Under the pieces are notes generated by a model. That model had not been told where the DNA came from and did no database searches. It saw only the letters and a list, made by a program, of their open reading frames with translations. A stretch of DNA of 28,228 nt from Burkholderiales bacterium. GTDB taxonomy: Bacteria > Pseudomonadota > Gammaproteobacteria > Burkholderiales > Casimicrobiaceae. Below, piece after piece: positions 14,532 through 21,760 of the stretch (positions are counted from its first letter, which is position 1; each line of letters opens with the position of its first letter). A program made the translations under genes and the position numbers. Location: positions 1 through 28,228 of the forward strand of contig JAIRPA010000213.1 of assembly GCA_031257235.1 (NCBI GenBank), given 5' to 3'.

Positions 14532-15596
14532 ATGAAACTTCTTGCCATCATCGTGGCGCTGGGTCTTGAGCAATGGCGTGCCGCCGGCTGGCGTCGCGCT
14601 TTGGAAAACCTGTATGTCCGATTCCTGCGGCGGCTGGAAGTTCTTTTTTCGACGCGTCCGAATACGTGGCTGGCGACCATCGCCGCTTTGTCGCCCGTGA
14701 TTCTCGTTTTCATCATCGACACCATCACCGGTCTTGCGTGGTGGGCGTATCCGGTCTGGTGCGTCTTGCTTTTGTACTTTTTGATGGGCTTTCGGCATTT
14801 CAGCCACGCCATCACCGAAATCAATGAAAACCTGCAGGCGGGCGACATTCCCGCCGCACGGCAATCGCTTTATCGCTGGCAGGGCGGCGATTGCGCCACA
14901 TTGACCTCGGATCAGATCGCCAAACGCGCCATTGAAACCGGCTTGATTGCCGCTTACCGAAACGTGTTCGGCGTGTTTTTCTGGTTTTGCATTTTAGGGG
15001 GCGCGGGCGCGGCGTTTTATTGGATGCTGAATTTGATCAGCCGCGAATGGGCGCGCCCGATGTCCGGCGAAAACGTGTCCATGCCCTCGGCGTTACGCGC
15101 GGAAATGGGACGCGCCGCGCGTTGGCTTTTGTTTGTGTTGGATTTTTTACCGATTCGCTTCTTGGCGTTTACTTTTGCGATTGTCGGAGACTTTGAAAAC
15201 ACCATTTTGCAATGGCGCGCGCTTTCGGACGAATACGCCGTTTTTGACAACACCAGTAACGAAAACGTGTTGATGGCGGCAGCGGCAGGCGCGTTGCGCG
15301 TTTCGGGCTGGCATCCCAAACCGGTGGACACCGGTGACGATACCCAATCTACCCCAAACTCTGCCGATTCTCCCGCCGGCGATGACGCCGACGCCCATCC
15401 TGATTTCAAAGAAGACACCGATTCCGATCTTTTCACCGCTTCTTTGTTCACGGAAGAAGCCGCGCACGGCAACGTGCCGATCTCGCCTTCCGTGTTGCCG
15501 TGCGCCATCGGCATGGTGTGGCGCGCGCTTTTGTTCTGGCTGATTTTAGTCGGGCTTTTGACCATCGCGGGTTTCATCGGCGTCGGTCTTCTCTAA
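14532..15596 (+). CDS. CobD/CbiB (AmpE)-like integral membrane protein
   Basis: A 354-residue membrane protein with about four to five helices (near 45-90, 140-165, 195-225 and the C-terminal 330-352). It belongs to the CobD/CbiB-AmpE superfamily. True CbiB makes adenosylcobinamide phosphate, but no other cobalamin gene is nearby. The betaproteobacterial members annotated CobD/CbiB family may be closer to AmpE, a signalling modulator in the AmpG-AmpD beta-lactamase and wall-recycling system. Visible features: MKLLAIIVALGLEQWR at the start, FRHFSHAITEINENL, AYRNVFGVFFWF, and LDFLPIRFLAFTFAIVGDFE with a long helix. Between about 275 and 305 is an acidic, low-complexity segment rich in Asp, Ser and Pro. 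The start is the ATG at 14532, since upstream codons overlap the promoter. It ends 21 bp before rarA. Confidence 0.72.
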   Translation: MKLLAIIVALGLEQWRAAGWRRALENLYVRFLRRLEVLFSTRPNTWLATIAALSPVILVFIIDTITGLAWWAYPVWCVLLLYFLMGFRHFSHAITEINENLQAGDIPAARQSLYRWQGGDCATLTSDQIAKRAIETGLIAAYRNVFGVFFWFCILGGAGAAFYWMLNLISREWARPMSGENVSMPSALRAEMGRAARWLLFVLDFLPIRFLAFTFAIVGDFENTILQWRALSDEYAVFDNTSNENVLMAAAAGALRVSGWHPKPVDTGDDTQSTPNSADSPAGDDADAHPDFKEDTDSDLFTASLFTEEAAHGNVPISPSVLPCAIGMVWRALLFWLILVGLLTIAGFIGVGLL

Positions 15597-15617
15597 GCAC
15601 ACGAGGCGCCACGCGCC

Positions 15618-16955
15618 ATGGATGATCTTTTTCCTGTTTCACCGATACACTCAAGCGAGCCTGTCAACGCGCCCTTGGCGGAACGTTTGCGTCCCAAAAC
15701 ATTAGCGGAGGTCATCGGTCAGCGTCACTTGATCGGCGAAGGCAAACCTCTTTCCATTTCGTTTAAGTTGGGCAAACCGCATTCGATGATTTTGTGGGGC
15801 CCGCCCGGCGTGGGCAAAACCACGCTGGCGCGCTTGATGGCGGATGCGTTTCATTCGGAATTTATTGCGATTTCCGCCGTGTTGTCGGGCATCAAAGAAA
15901 TTCGGGACGCCGTGATTTTGGCGCAAAACGCGCAAAAAATCGGTCGCGGGACGGTGCTTTTTGTCGATGAGGTTCACCGCTTCAACAAGGCGCAACAGGA
16001 TGCTTTTTTGCCGCACGTGGAAAGCGGGCTTTTCACCTTCGTCGGTGCGACCACCGAAAACCCGTCGTTTGAAGTTGTCGGCGCGCTGTTGTCGCGCTCG
16101 ACGGTTTATGTATTGCATCCCTTAAGCGATGAGGAACAAAATCAACTCTTGACCCGCGCCTTGGCGATTGCCCTGCCGGATCGTCCCCTGCCGGATGCCA
16201 TTCGCCAATTGTTAATCGGTTACGCAGACGGCGACGGGCGTCGTCTGGTCACGCTCACCGAACATTTGGCGGAAGCCATCATGGCGCAACCCGATCAAAG
16301 CGAGCCGGACTTGGCGTTTGTCGAATCGGCGCTGGCGCGGTCGTTGCGTCGGTTCGATAAAGGCGGCGAGGCGTTTTACGATCAAATTTCCGCACTTCAT
16401 AAGTCGGTGCGCGGGTCTAACCCCGACGCCGCGCTTTATTGGTTTTGCCGAATGTTGGACGGCGGCGCAGACCCCTTGTATTTGGCGCGCCGAATTGTCC
16501 GCATGGCGTGGGAAGACATAGGGCTTGCCGATCCGAGAGCGGCAACACTGGTCAACGAAGCCGCGCAGACGTATGAGCGGTTGGGCTCGCCCGAAGGCGA
16601 GTTGGCGCTGGCGACTGCCGTGATTTATCTTGCCGTCGCACCCAAAAGCAATGCCTGCTACACCGCGTTTTCGGCGGCGCGAAAGTTTATTCGTGAGGAC
16701 AAATCGCGCGAGGTGCCGATGCACCTGCGTAACGCGCCGACCAAGCTGATGAAATCCTTGGGATACAGCGACGGTTATCGCTACGCGCACGACGAACCGG
16801 ACGCCTACGCCGCGGGCGAAACCTATCTGCCCGAAGGCATTAAAAACCCCGCTTGGTATCGTCCGACCCCTCGCGGGCTGGAAGCCAAAATCGCCGAAAA
16901 AATGGCGGACTTAAAACGCCGCGACCGAGACGCTCTTGCGGCACAGAAGAAGTAG
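15618..16955 (+). CDS. rarA: Replication-associated recombination protein A (RarA/MgsA, AAA+ ATPase)
   Basis: A 445-residue AAA+ ATPase of the clamp-loader group that acts at stalled replication forks with RecA and SSB. The N-terminal motif PLAERLRPKTLAEVIGQRHLIG is diagnostic. The Walker A GPPGVGKT is at 61-68, the Walker B LFVDEVHRFNKAQQDAFLPH around 114-133, and sensor 1 at GATTENPSFEV. The C-terminal half contains the tetramerisation domain, with YDQISALHKSVRGSNPDAALYW and RMAWEDIGLADPRA. A GAGG site lies before the ATG at 15618. It sits 21 bp after the CobD/CbiB-like gene, so the two probably form one transcript from the promoter at 14475. It is convergent with ansB. A composite repeat begins about 10 bp after the stop. 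Confidence 0.95.
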   Translation: MDDLFPVSPIHSSEPVNAPLAERLRPKTLAEVIGQRHLIGEGKPLSISFKLGKPHSMILWGPPGVGKTTLARLMADAFHSEFIAISAVLSGIKEIRDAVILAQNAQKIGRGTVLFVDEVHRFNKAQQDAFLPHVESGLFTFVGATTENPSFEVVGALLSRSTVYVLHPLSDEEQNQLLTRALAIALPDRPLPDAIRQLLIGYADGDGRRLVTLTEHLAEAIMAQPDQSEPDLAFVESALARSLRRFDKGGEAFYDQISALHKSVRGSNPDAALYWFCRMLDGGADPLYLARRIVRMAWEDIGLADPRAATLVNEAAQTYERLGSPEGELALATAVIYLAVAPKSNACYTAFSAARKFIREDKSREVPMHLRNAPTKLMKSLGYSDGYRYAHDEPDAYAAGETYLPEGIKNPAWYRPTPRGLEAKIAEKMADLKRRDRDALAAQKK

Positions 16956-16964
16956 TTTGGGACT

Positions 16965-17229
16965 CGCCCAAAAGTAAAAACCTACTTTTGGGCGGAAGTA
17001 ATTTCCAAAAAAACGCGGGGGGACCCCGACGATTTTTTGCAGGAACGGCGGCAGACATACCGCGCTTCCGAATGTAACCTCAATCTCACACTTCGTCATT
17101 TAAGCGCGAGTTTGCGAAGCAAACGTAGTCGCAGAATCCACACCGCCTTTCCTACAAAAAAGCATCAGGGTTTCCCTGTGCTTTTTTGCTAACCCCAACC
17201 GCCCAAAAGTAGGTTTTTACTTTTGGGCG
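16965..17229. repeat. Composite repeat between convergent rarA and ansB (symmetrical)
   Basis: A near-ideal inverted element. A of CCC type (16965-16994); B (17006-17039) with core CGGGG-gga-CCCCG and an imperfect outer stem; GGAACGGCGG; inverted REP from GTCATTTAAGCGCGAG to CGCAGAATCC (17096-17139); CCGCCTTTCC; B' with core CAGGG-ttt-CCCTG (17155-17188); A' of CCC type (17200-17229). Both ends share the same A subtype. Lying between convergent genes, its B hairpins could end both transcripts. Confidence 0.9.
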
Positions 17230-17235
17230 TTTCAC

Positions 17236-17259
17236 AAAAAAGCATCAACCGACGTTGAT
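17236..17259 (-). terminator. Intrinsic terminator overlapping the ansB stop
   Basis: ATCAAC (17244-17249) pairs with GTTGAT (17254-17259), with six A on the plus strand at 17236-17241 giving the U tract for the minus strand. The last stem base is the first base of the ansB stop codon complement. Confidence 0.6.
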
Positions 17260-18329
17260 CAATACTTCTCAAACATCGCCTGAATTTTTTGCGGGTCTTT
17301 GGTTTTGGTGAGTGCCAACTGAAGCAACACTTTAGCCTTCTGCGGATTGAGGGTGCCGGCGGCCACAAACCCGTATTTGGCGTCGTCGACTTCCGCGTCA
17401 AGGGTGGTCGATCCGGTCGGAACGCGCGATGAACGCACCACCGCCACGCCGGACTTCGCGGCTTTTTCAAGCGTCGCAAACACCGTTTCGTATAAATTGC
17501 CGTTGCCGACTCCCGCCGAGACGATGCCGTCAAACTTAGCGTCCACCAATGCCTGAACCGGAATCTCCGACGCGTTGGCGTAGTTGTAAATGATGCCCAC
17601 ACGCGGGAGCTTATCTAACTTGCTCACATCAAACTCGGATTGGGTGGTGTGCGCGCGTTCCGGGCTTCTTTGGTAACTCACTTTGCCGTTATGCACGTAA
17701 CCCAATGCGCCGAAGTTCGGCGAGACAAAGGTTTGGACTTCGGTGGTGCTGGTTTTGGTCACGTCGCGCGCGTCTAAAACCACGTCGTTCATCGACACCA
17801 TCACGCCGCGATTTTTCGATTGCGGCGCGGCGGCAACCACCACGGCGTTGAAGAGATTAAAAGGACCATCGGCGCTCATCGCGTTGCTGGGACGCATCGC
17901 GCCCACCAAGACAACCGGCTTACTGCTTTTGACGGTCAACTGTAAAAAGTACGCGGTTTCTTCCATCGTGTCGGTGCCGTGCGTGATGACGATTCCGTCC
18001 ACATTCTTTTGCGCCAAAAGCTCGTTGACGCGCTTGGCAAGTTTGAGCCACACGCCGTCATTCATGTCTTGCGAACCGATTTTGACGACCTGCTCGCCGG
18101 AGACGTTGGCAATCTTTTTCATGTCCGGCACGGCGTCAATCAAAAGATCAACACCGACTTTCGCGGCTTGATATTGGGTTTCGGTGGCGGATGCGCTCAC
18201 CCCCGCAATCGTCCCGCCGGTGGCCAAAATTTTGATGTTTGGCAGATTCGCGGCTAAAGCCAAAGAAGAAAGGGTCAACGACAAAAATGTTGCAACGATA
18301 AAAAGGGGGATTTTAAAAAATGCTTTCAT
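17259..18329 (-). CDS. ansB: Type II (periplasmic) L-asparaginase
   Basis: A 356-residue secreted asparaginase that hydrolyses L-asparagine, and often glutamine, in the periplasm to aspartate and ammonia. A Sec signal peptide of about 26 residues ends in LALA. The mature start, NLPNIKILATGGTIAG, resembles E. coli AnsB, with the first catalytic Thr at 40. The second active-site pair, Thr119-Asp120, lies in THGTDTMEETAYFL, and the Lys lies in LDARDVTKTST. The ending GTLNPQKAKVLLQLALTKT is like Pseudomonas-type glutaminase-asparaginases. AGGAG precedes the ATG at 18329. The product aspartate can feed fumarate production in anaerobic respirers. It lies downstream of recN on the same strand but is separated by a composite repeat, so it probably has its own promoter. 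Confidence 0.95.
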   Translation of the reverse strand: MKAFFKIPLFIVATFLSLTLSSLALAANLPNIKILATGGTIAGVSASATETQYQAAKVGVDLLIDAVPDMKKIANVSGEQVVKIGSQDMNDGVWLKLAKRVNELLAQKNVDGIVITHGTDTMEETAYFLQLTVKSSKPVVLVGAMRPSNAMSADGPFNLFNAVVVAAAPQSKNRGVMVSMNDVVLDARDVTKTSTTEVQTFVSPNFGALGYVHNGKVSYQRSPERAHTTQSEFDVSKLDKLPRVGIIYNYANASEIPVQALVDAKFDGIVSAGVGNGNLYETVFATLEKAAKSGVAVVRSSRVPTGSTTLDAEVDDAKYGFVAAGTLNPQKAKVLLQLALTKTKDPQKIQAMFEKY

Positions 18330-18453
18330 ACTGACTCCTAAAAAAACGCGCGATCCGATTGATCGCCCGCCGATTATCGCGCAATTTGAAACACGCTTTG
18401 TTCGGTTGGGTCAAAGTTTGATGGGGGGCGGCAATCAGGAATCAGAGGGGGGG

Positions 18454-18691
18454 CGGCAAAAAGTGATTCAGGAATCAGAGGGTTCGGCAAAAAGTAAAAA
18501 TCTACTTTTTTGCCGGTTTGATATTTCCAAAAAATCACAGGGGAACCCTGATGATTTTTTGCAGGAACGGCGCACGCGGGCGAGGCAAGCCTCGCCCCTA
18601 CGCAAAAAAGGATCAGGCTCTGCCTGTCCTTTTTTGCCGAACCTTCTGATCCCTGACCTCTGATTCCTGATACCGGAATCACTTTTTGCCG
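18454..18691. repeat. Composite repeat with 16-bp perfect terminal inverted repeats, overlapping recN 3' end
   Basis: The outer ends CGGCAAAAAGTGATTC (18454-18469) and GAATCACTTTTTGCCG (18676-18691) are exact reverse complements. Next to each lies AGGAATCAGAGG or its complement. Inside: A (18485-18515); B with core AGGG-gaa-CCCT (18528-18561); hairpin GGGCGAGGC/GCCTCGCCC (18578-18597); a second B with core CAGG-ctctg-CCTG (18603-18636); heptads (18644-18670). The right end runs 13 bases into recN and provides its stop. Confidence 0.9.
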
Positions 18692-20373
18692 AATACGAAT
18701 GCCTTTCCTTCCGCCAGCATTTCTTTGGCGTGGGCGCGCGTGGTTTTTGTGAGGGTGGCGCCGCCTAACATGCGCGCGAGCTCTTCAATGCGTTGATTTT
18801 CGTCCAGCGGCAACACTTGGGTGTTCACATGACGCGCGTCGCCTTTTTTGGTGACTTGATAATGCGCACGCGCACACGCCGCGACTTGCGGCAAATGCGT
18901 GACACACAACACCTGACGGCTTTCGCCCAAATCGCGCAGTTTTTGCCCAATCGCGTGACCGGTGGCGCCGCCCACGCCGGTGTCGATCTCGTCAAAAATC
19001 ATCGTGGGCACGTTCGCGGTTTGGGCAAGCACGGTCAATAGCGCCAACGAGATTCTTGAAAGCTCTCCGCCGGAGGCCACTTCCGCCAGCGGGGCAATCG
19101 GTTGCGCGGGATGCGCCGCAAGGCAAAACTCGACGCGATCCACGCCGTGACTCTCGGCGCGATCTTCCGGCAAGGACGTCACCCGCGCCTCAAAGCGTCC
19201 GCCTTCCATCGAAAGCACACGCATGGATGCAGTGACCTCACGATTTAACTTGAGCGCGGCAGTTTTTCGGGCGCGAGAAAGGGTTTCGGCTTGGGCAAAG
19301 TACGCTTTGCCCGCGCGGGTCACCGCTTCTTGGAGGGCTTCAATGTCCGTGTCTTTGGATAAAGCATGAAGTGCGGCTTGGGTCTCCACGAAGAGGGCAG
19401 GCAGGGTTTCGGGCGGCACGCGGTATTTGCGCGCGGCGTCAAAAAACGCGGTCATGCGCGCGGTGATTTGTTCGAGGGTGTGAGGGTCGCGCTCAAACTT
19501 TCGCGCATAATCGCGCAACTCATGCGCGATGTCCGACAACTCAATGGCGGCCGCGTCAATACGGTCTCCTAACGCATGAAACAAAGGTTCGACATTCCCT
19601 TCATGTTGTAATTTTTGCGCCAGCTTGGATAAAAAAGGTTCAATGGCGTCATCGGCGTCTGAGAGGATTTGACACGCTTCTTCGGCGGCGGCAATCAAAG
19701 CGTCTGCGTGGCTTAACTGTTGATGCTTTGTGTTGAGCGCTTCCCATTCGCCTTCCTGCGGCGACAACGCCGATAATTCGTTCAAACGATCTTCGATGAA
19801 CGCGCGTTCGGTGGCAAGACGCGCATGATTTTGAACCGAGGTTTCCAATAAATGTTTTGCATCTTTAAGAACGCGCCATGCCTCCCCGACTTCTTTGACA
19901 AGCTCGGTGGTTTTGGCAAAAGCGTCTAACCAATCGCGTTGCATGTTGGCGCGGGATAACGATTGATGTTCGTGTTGCCCGTGGAGTTCAATCAGTGTTT
20001 CACTCAAGGCGGATAACTGCGAAAGCGTTGCCGCGCGACCGTTGATCCACGAACGGCTTTTGTTTTGCGCGTCTTGGGTACGACGAATCACCAAGGCGGC
20101 AGGGTCATCGTCGTCCAAAAAATCATGGTCGGACAACCACGCATGCGTCACGCTTCGTTCGTCAACATGAAAGCCGGCGGATAAATCGGTTTTGTCGGCG
20201 CCTTCCCGCAATTGTCGTTTATCAAAACGATCGCCGAGCAAAAGCCCGATGGCGTCTAAAAGGATGGATTTGCCCGCGCCGGTTTCGCCGGTTAAAACCG
20301 TAAACCCTTCGCCAAACTCAATATCAAGTTTTTCGATAAGAACAAAATCGCGGATGGAAAGCCACAAAAGCAT
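18679..20373 (-). CDS. recN: DNA repair protein RecN (SMC-like ATPase)
   Basis: A 564-residue cytoplasmic SMC-type ATPase used in double-strand-break repair. The Walker A GETGAGKS is at 29-36, followed by ILLDAIGLLLGDR. A long coiled-coil middle region runs from about 150 to 370. The ABC signature ASGGELSR lies near 430, and the Walker B IFDEIDTGVGG near 460. CVTHLPQVAACA is the His switch segment. The N-terminus LSIRDFVLIEKLDIEF is characteristic. It lies 14 bp after nadK on the same strand, the usual betaproteobacterial pair. No strong ribosome site is seen in that gap. The C-terminal FGKK and the stop are written by TTCGGCAAAAAGTGA, the end of the composite repeat, so the natural terminus has been replaced or extended by a few residues. 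Confidence 0.95.
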   Translation of the reverse strand: MLLWLSIRDFVLIEKLDIEFGEGFTVLTGETGAGKSILLDAIGLLLGDRFDKRQLREGADKTDLSAGFHVDERSVTHAWLSDHDFLDDDDPAALVIRRTQDAQNKSRSWINGRAATLSQLSALSETLIELHGQHEHQSLSRANMQRDWLDAFAKTTELVKEVGEAWRVLKDAKHLLETSVQNHARLATERAFIEDRLNELSALSPQEGEWEALNTKHQQLSHADALIAAAEEACQILSDADDAIEPFLSKLAQKLQHEGNVEPLFHALGDRIDAAAIELSDIAHELRDYARKFERDPHTLEQITARMTAFFDAARKYRVPPETLPALFVETQAALHALSKDTDIEALQEAVTRAGKAYFAQAETLSRARKTAALKLNREVTASMRVLSMEGGRFEARVTSLPEDRAESHGVDRVEFCLAAHPAQPIAPLAEVASGGELSRISLALLTVLAQTANVPTMIFDEIDTGVGGATGHAIGQKLRDLGESRQVLCVTHLPQVAACARAHYQVTKKGDARHVNTQVLPLDENQRIEELARMLGGATLTKTTRAHAKEMLAEGKAFVFGKK

Positions 20374-20387
20374 AGTGATTAAAAGTA

Positions 20388-21320
20388 TTATTCTTGATCG
20401 TCGTCCAACGAAAACGGCGCGGCATCACGCGATGATCGTTCCGGCATTTTTGACCAATGAAGTTTTTCACGCAGTGCCGAAAAATAATCGTAATCTTTCG
20501 GGTGCAGTAAGTTTAAGGTGTGCGGCGACTTTAAGATGGTCACGCTCATGTCTTCCCGCATTTCGATGTGGGTTTGAGAGTCGGCGCAGAGGATGGCCGT
20601 TTTGGCGCCTTTGACGGCAATCGTCATGCGCGTTTGATCGGGCAAGATCACCGGACGGTGCGTCAACCCGTAAGGCGCGACCGGCACCAACACCACCGCG
20701 GATAAGGTCGGCGGCAAAATAGGCCCCCCCGCCGAAAGCGCGTAGGCGGTACTGCCGGTCGGCGTGGAGACAATCAAGCCGTCCGCGCGCAAGGTGTAAG
20801 CCAAAACATTGTCCAAAGAGACGGAAAAATCCAACACGGAATGGGTGGCGCCGCGGTTAATCGCAATATCGTTTAAGGCATGGAGCGTGACGGGCGCTTG
20901 ATTCGGGCGGGACAAGGTTGCCATCAGCATGGTTCGCTTTTCTTCGGTGTAATAACCGTCCAACACGTCACCGATCACGGCCTCCATGTCGATGAGCGGG
21001 ATGTCCGTCAAAAACCCGAACCGCCCCTGATTGACACCGATGATGGGCAGGGATGACGCCACGATTTTTCGCGCGGCAGACAAGAGGGTGCCGTCGCCGC
21101 CAATCACGATTAAAAGGTCAAGAGAGGGCAGCGCGTCTGCGGTCACGGTAGGGTAGAGGTGGGCGATGCCCGTCATGGCGGCGGTTTCGCTTTCAATCAA
21201 GACTTTGTGCTTTCGATGCGCCAAAAAAGCGGCGAGCGCCGTGATCGGCGCCGCTAAATTGGGGCTTGCTTTGCGACCCATGATCGCTACACGTTCAAAA
21301 AGTTTGGGTTTTTTCGGCAT
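20388..21320 (-). CDS. nadK: NAD kinase
   Basis: A 310-residue cytoplasmic kinase that phosphorylates NAD to NADP. The nucleotide motif IGGDGTLLS is at 73-81; the second conserved segment, NDIAINRG, is at 150-157; and the glycine-rich DGLIVSTPTGSTAYALSAGGP is at 180-200. Length and motifs are standard for the family. The C-terminal tail ends in SLDDDQE. The start at 21320 (MPKKPKLFERVAIMGR) gives the expected N-terminal strand; the ribosome site is poor. It is divergent from glyQ, with a composite repeat filling the gap, and is followed by recN 14 bp later, probably as one transcript. Confidence 0.95.
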   Translation of the reverse strand: MPKKPKLFERVAIMGRKASPNLAAPITALAAFLAHRKHKVLIESETAAMTGIAHLYPTVTADALPSLDLLIVIGGDGTLLSAARKIVASSLPIIGVNQGRFGFLTDIPLIDMEAVIGDVLDGYYTEEKRTMLMATLSRPNQAPVTLHALNDIAINRGATHSVLDFSVSLDNVLAYTLRADGLIVSTPTGSTAYALSAGGPILPPTLSAVVLVPVAPYGLTHRPVILPDQTRMTIAVKGAKTAILCADSQTHIEMREDMSVTILKSPHTLNLLHPKDYDYFSALREKLHWSKMPERSSRDAAPFSLDDDQE

Positions 21321-21373
21321 AGGTTTTTTTCTGACACCAAAGGGGGATTATTTCACAGATCAAGACCCCGGGG

Positions 21374-21669
21374 TTCGGCAAAAAGTAAACCCCTACTTTT
21401 TGCCGGTAAGAATTTCCAAAAAATCGCGGGGGGACCCCGACGATTTTTTGTATAAACGGCGGAAAAACCGGATTGCGGGTCGGAGCCCGCAATGACGCAG
21501 CCAAAGGCTGCGTGGATTCTGCGACTTCGCTACGCGCAGAATGACGCCACTCTGATCCCTGATCCCTGAAACGCAGAATCCAAGCCGACGTTCCTACCAA
21601 AAAGTATCCGGCTTCGCCGGTGCTTTTTGGGAAATCACAAACCCGCAAAAAATTACCAATTTTTGGCGT
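21374..21669. repeat. Composite repeat between divergent nadK and glyQ
   Basis: A of GGC type (21376-21405); B core CGGGG-gga-CCCCG (21417-21450); TATAAACGGCGG; REP ATTGCGGG/CCCGCAAT (21472-21493); hairpin ACGCAGCC/GGCTGCGT (21495-21513); second REP from GGATTCTGCG to CGCAGAATGACG (21514-21546); heptads (21550-21570). Then a shortened B' core CCGGC-ttc-GCCGG (21597-21630) and an eroded A' (21643-21669). It is the rightmost copy in the window and the only one between divergently transcribed genes with this full form. Confidence 0.88.
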
Positions 21670-21670
21670 T

Positions 21671-21699
21671 TTTACGAACACGTCGCCACACAATAGAAT
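21671..21699 (+). promoter_or_regulatory. Candidate sigma-70 promoter of glyQ
   Basis: TTTACG (21671-21676), a 17-bp spacer and TAGAAT (21694-21699). It starts directly after the eroded end of the composite repeat. The leader would be about 55 bases and contains a small hairpin CGCGC/GCGCG (21736-21750) 10 bases before the ATG. Confidence 0.5.
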
Positions 21700-21760
21700 C
21701 TTTCGTTTACGATTGCGCCTTAAATCATAAAAACCCGCGCCCAAAGCGCGAACGACACTC

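Noticed and set aside
14312..14848. 178-codon minus-strand frame across the mltA-downstream repeat and the CobD/CbiB-like gene
   Set aside because: It is antisense to a real gene and to repeat DNA, with no protein family signature.
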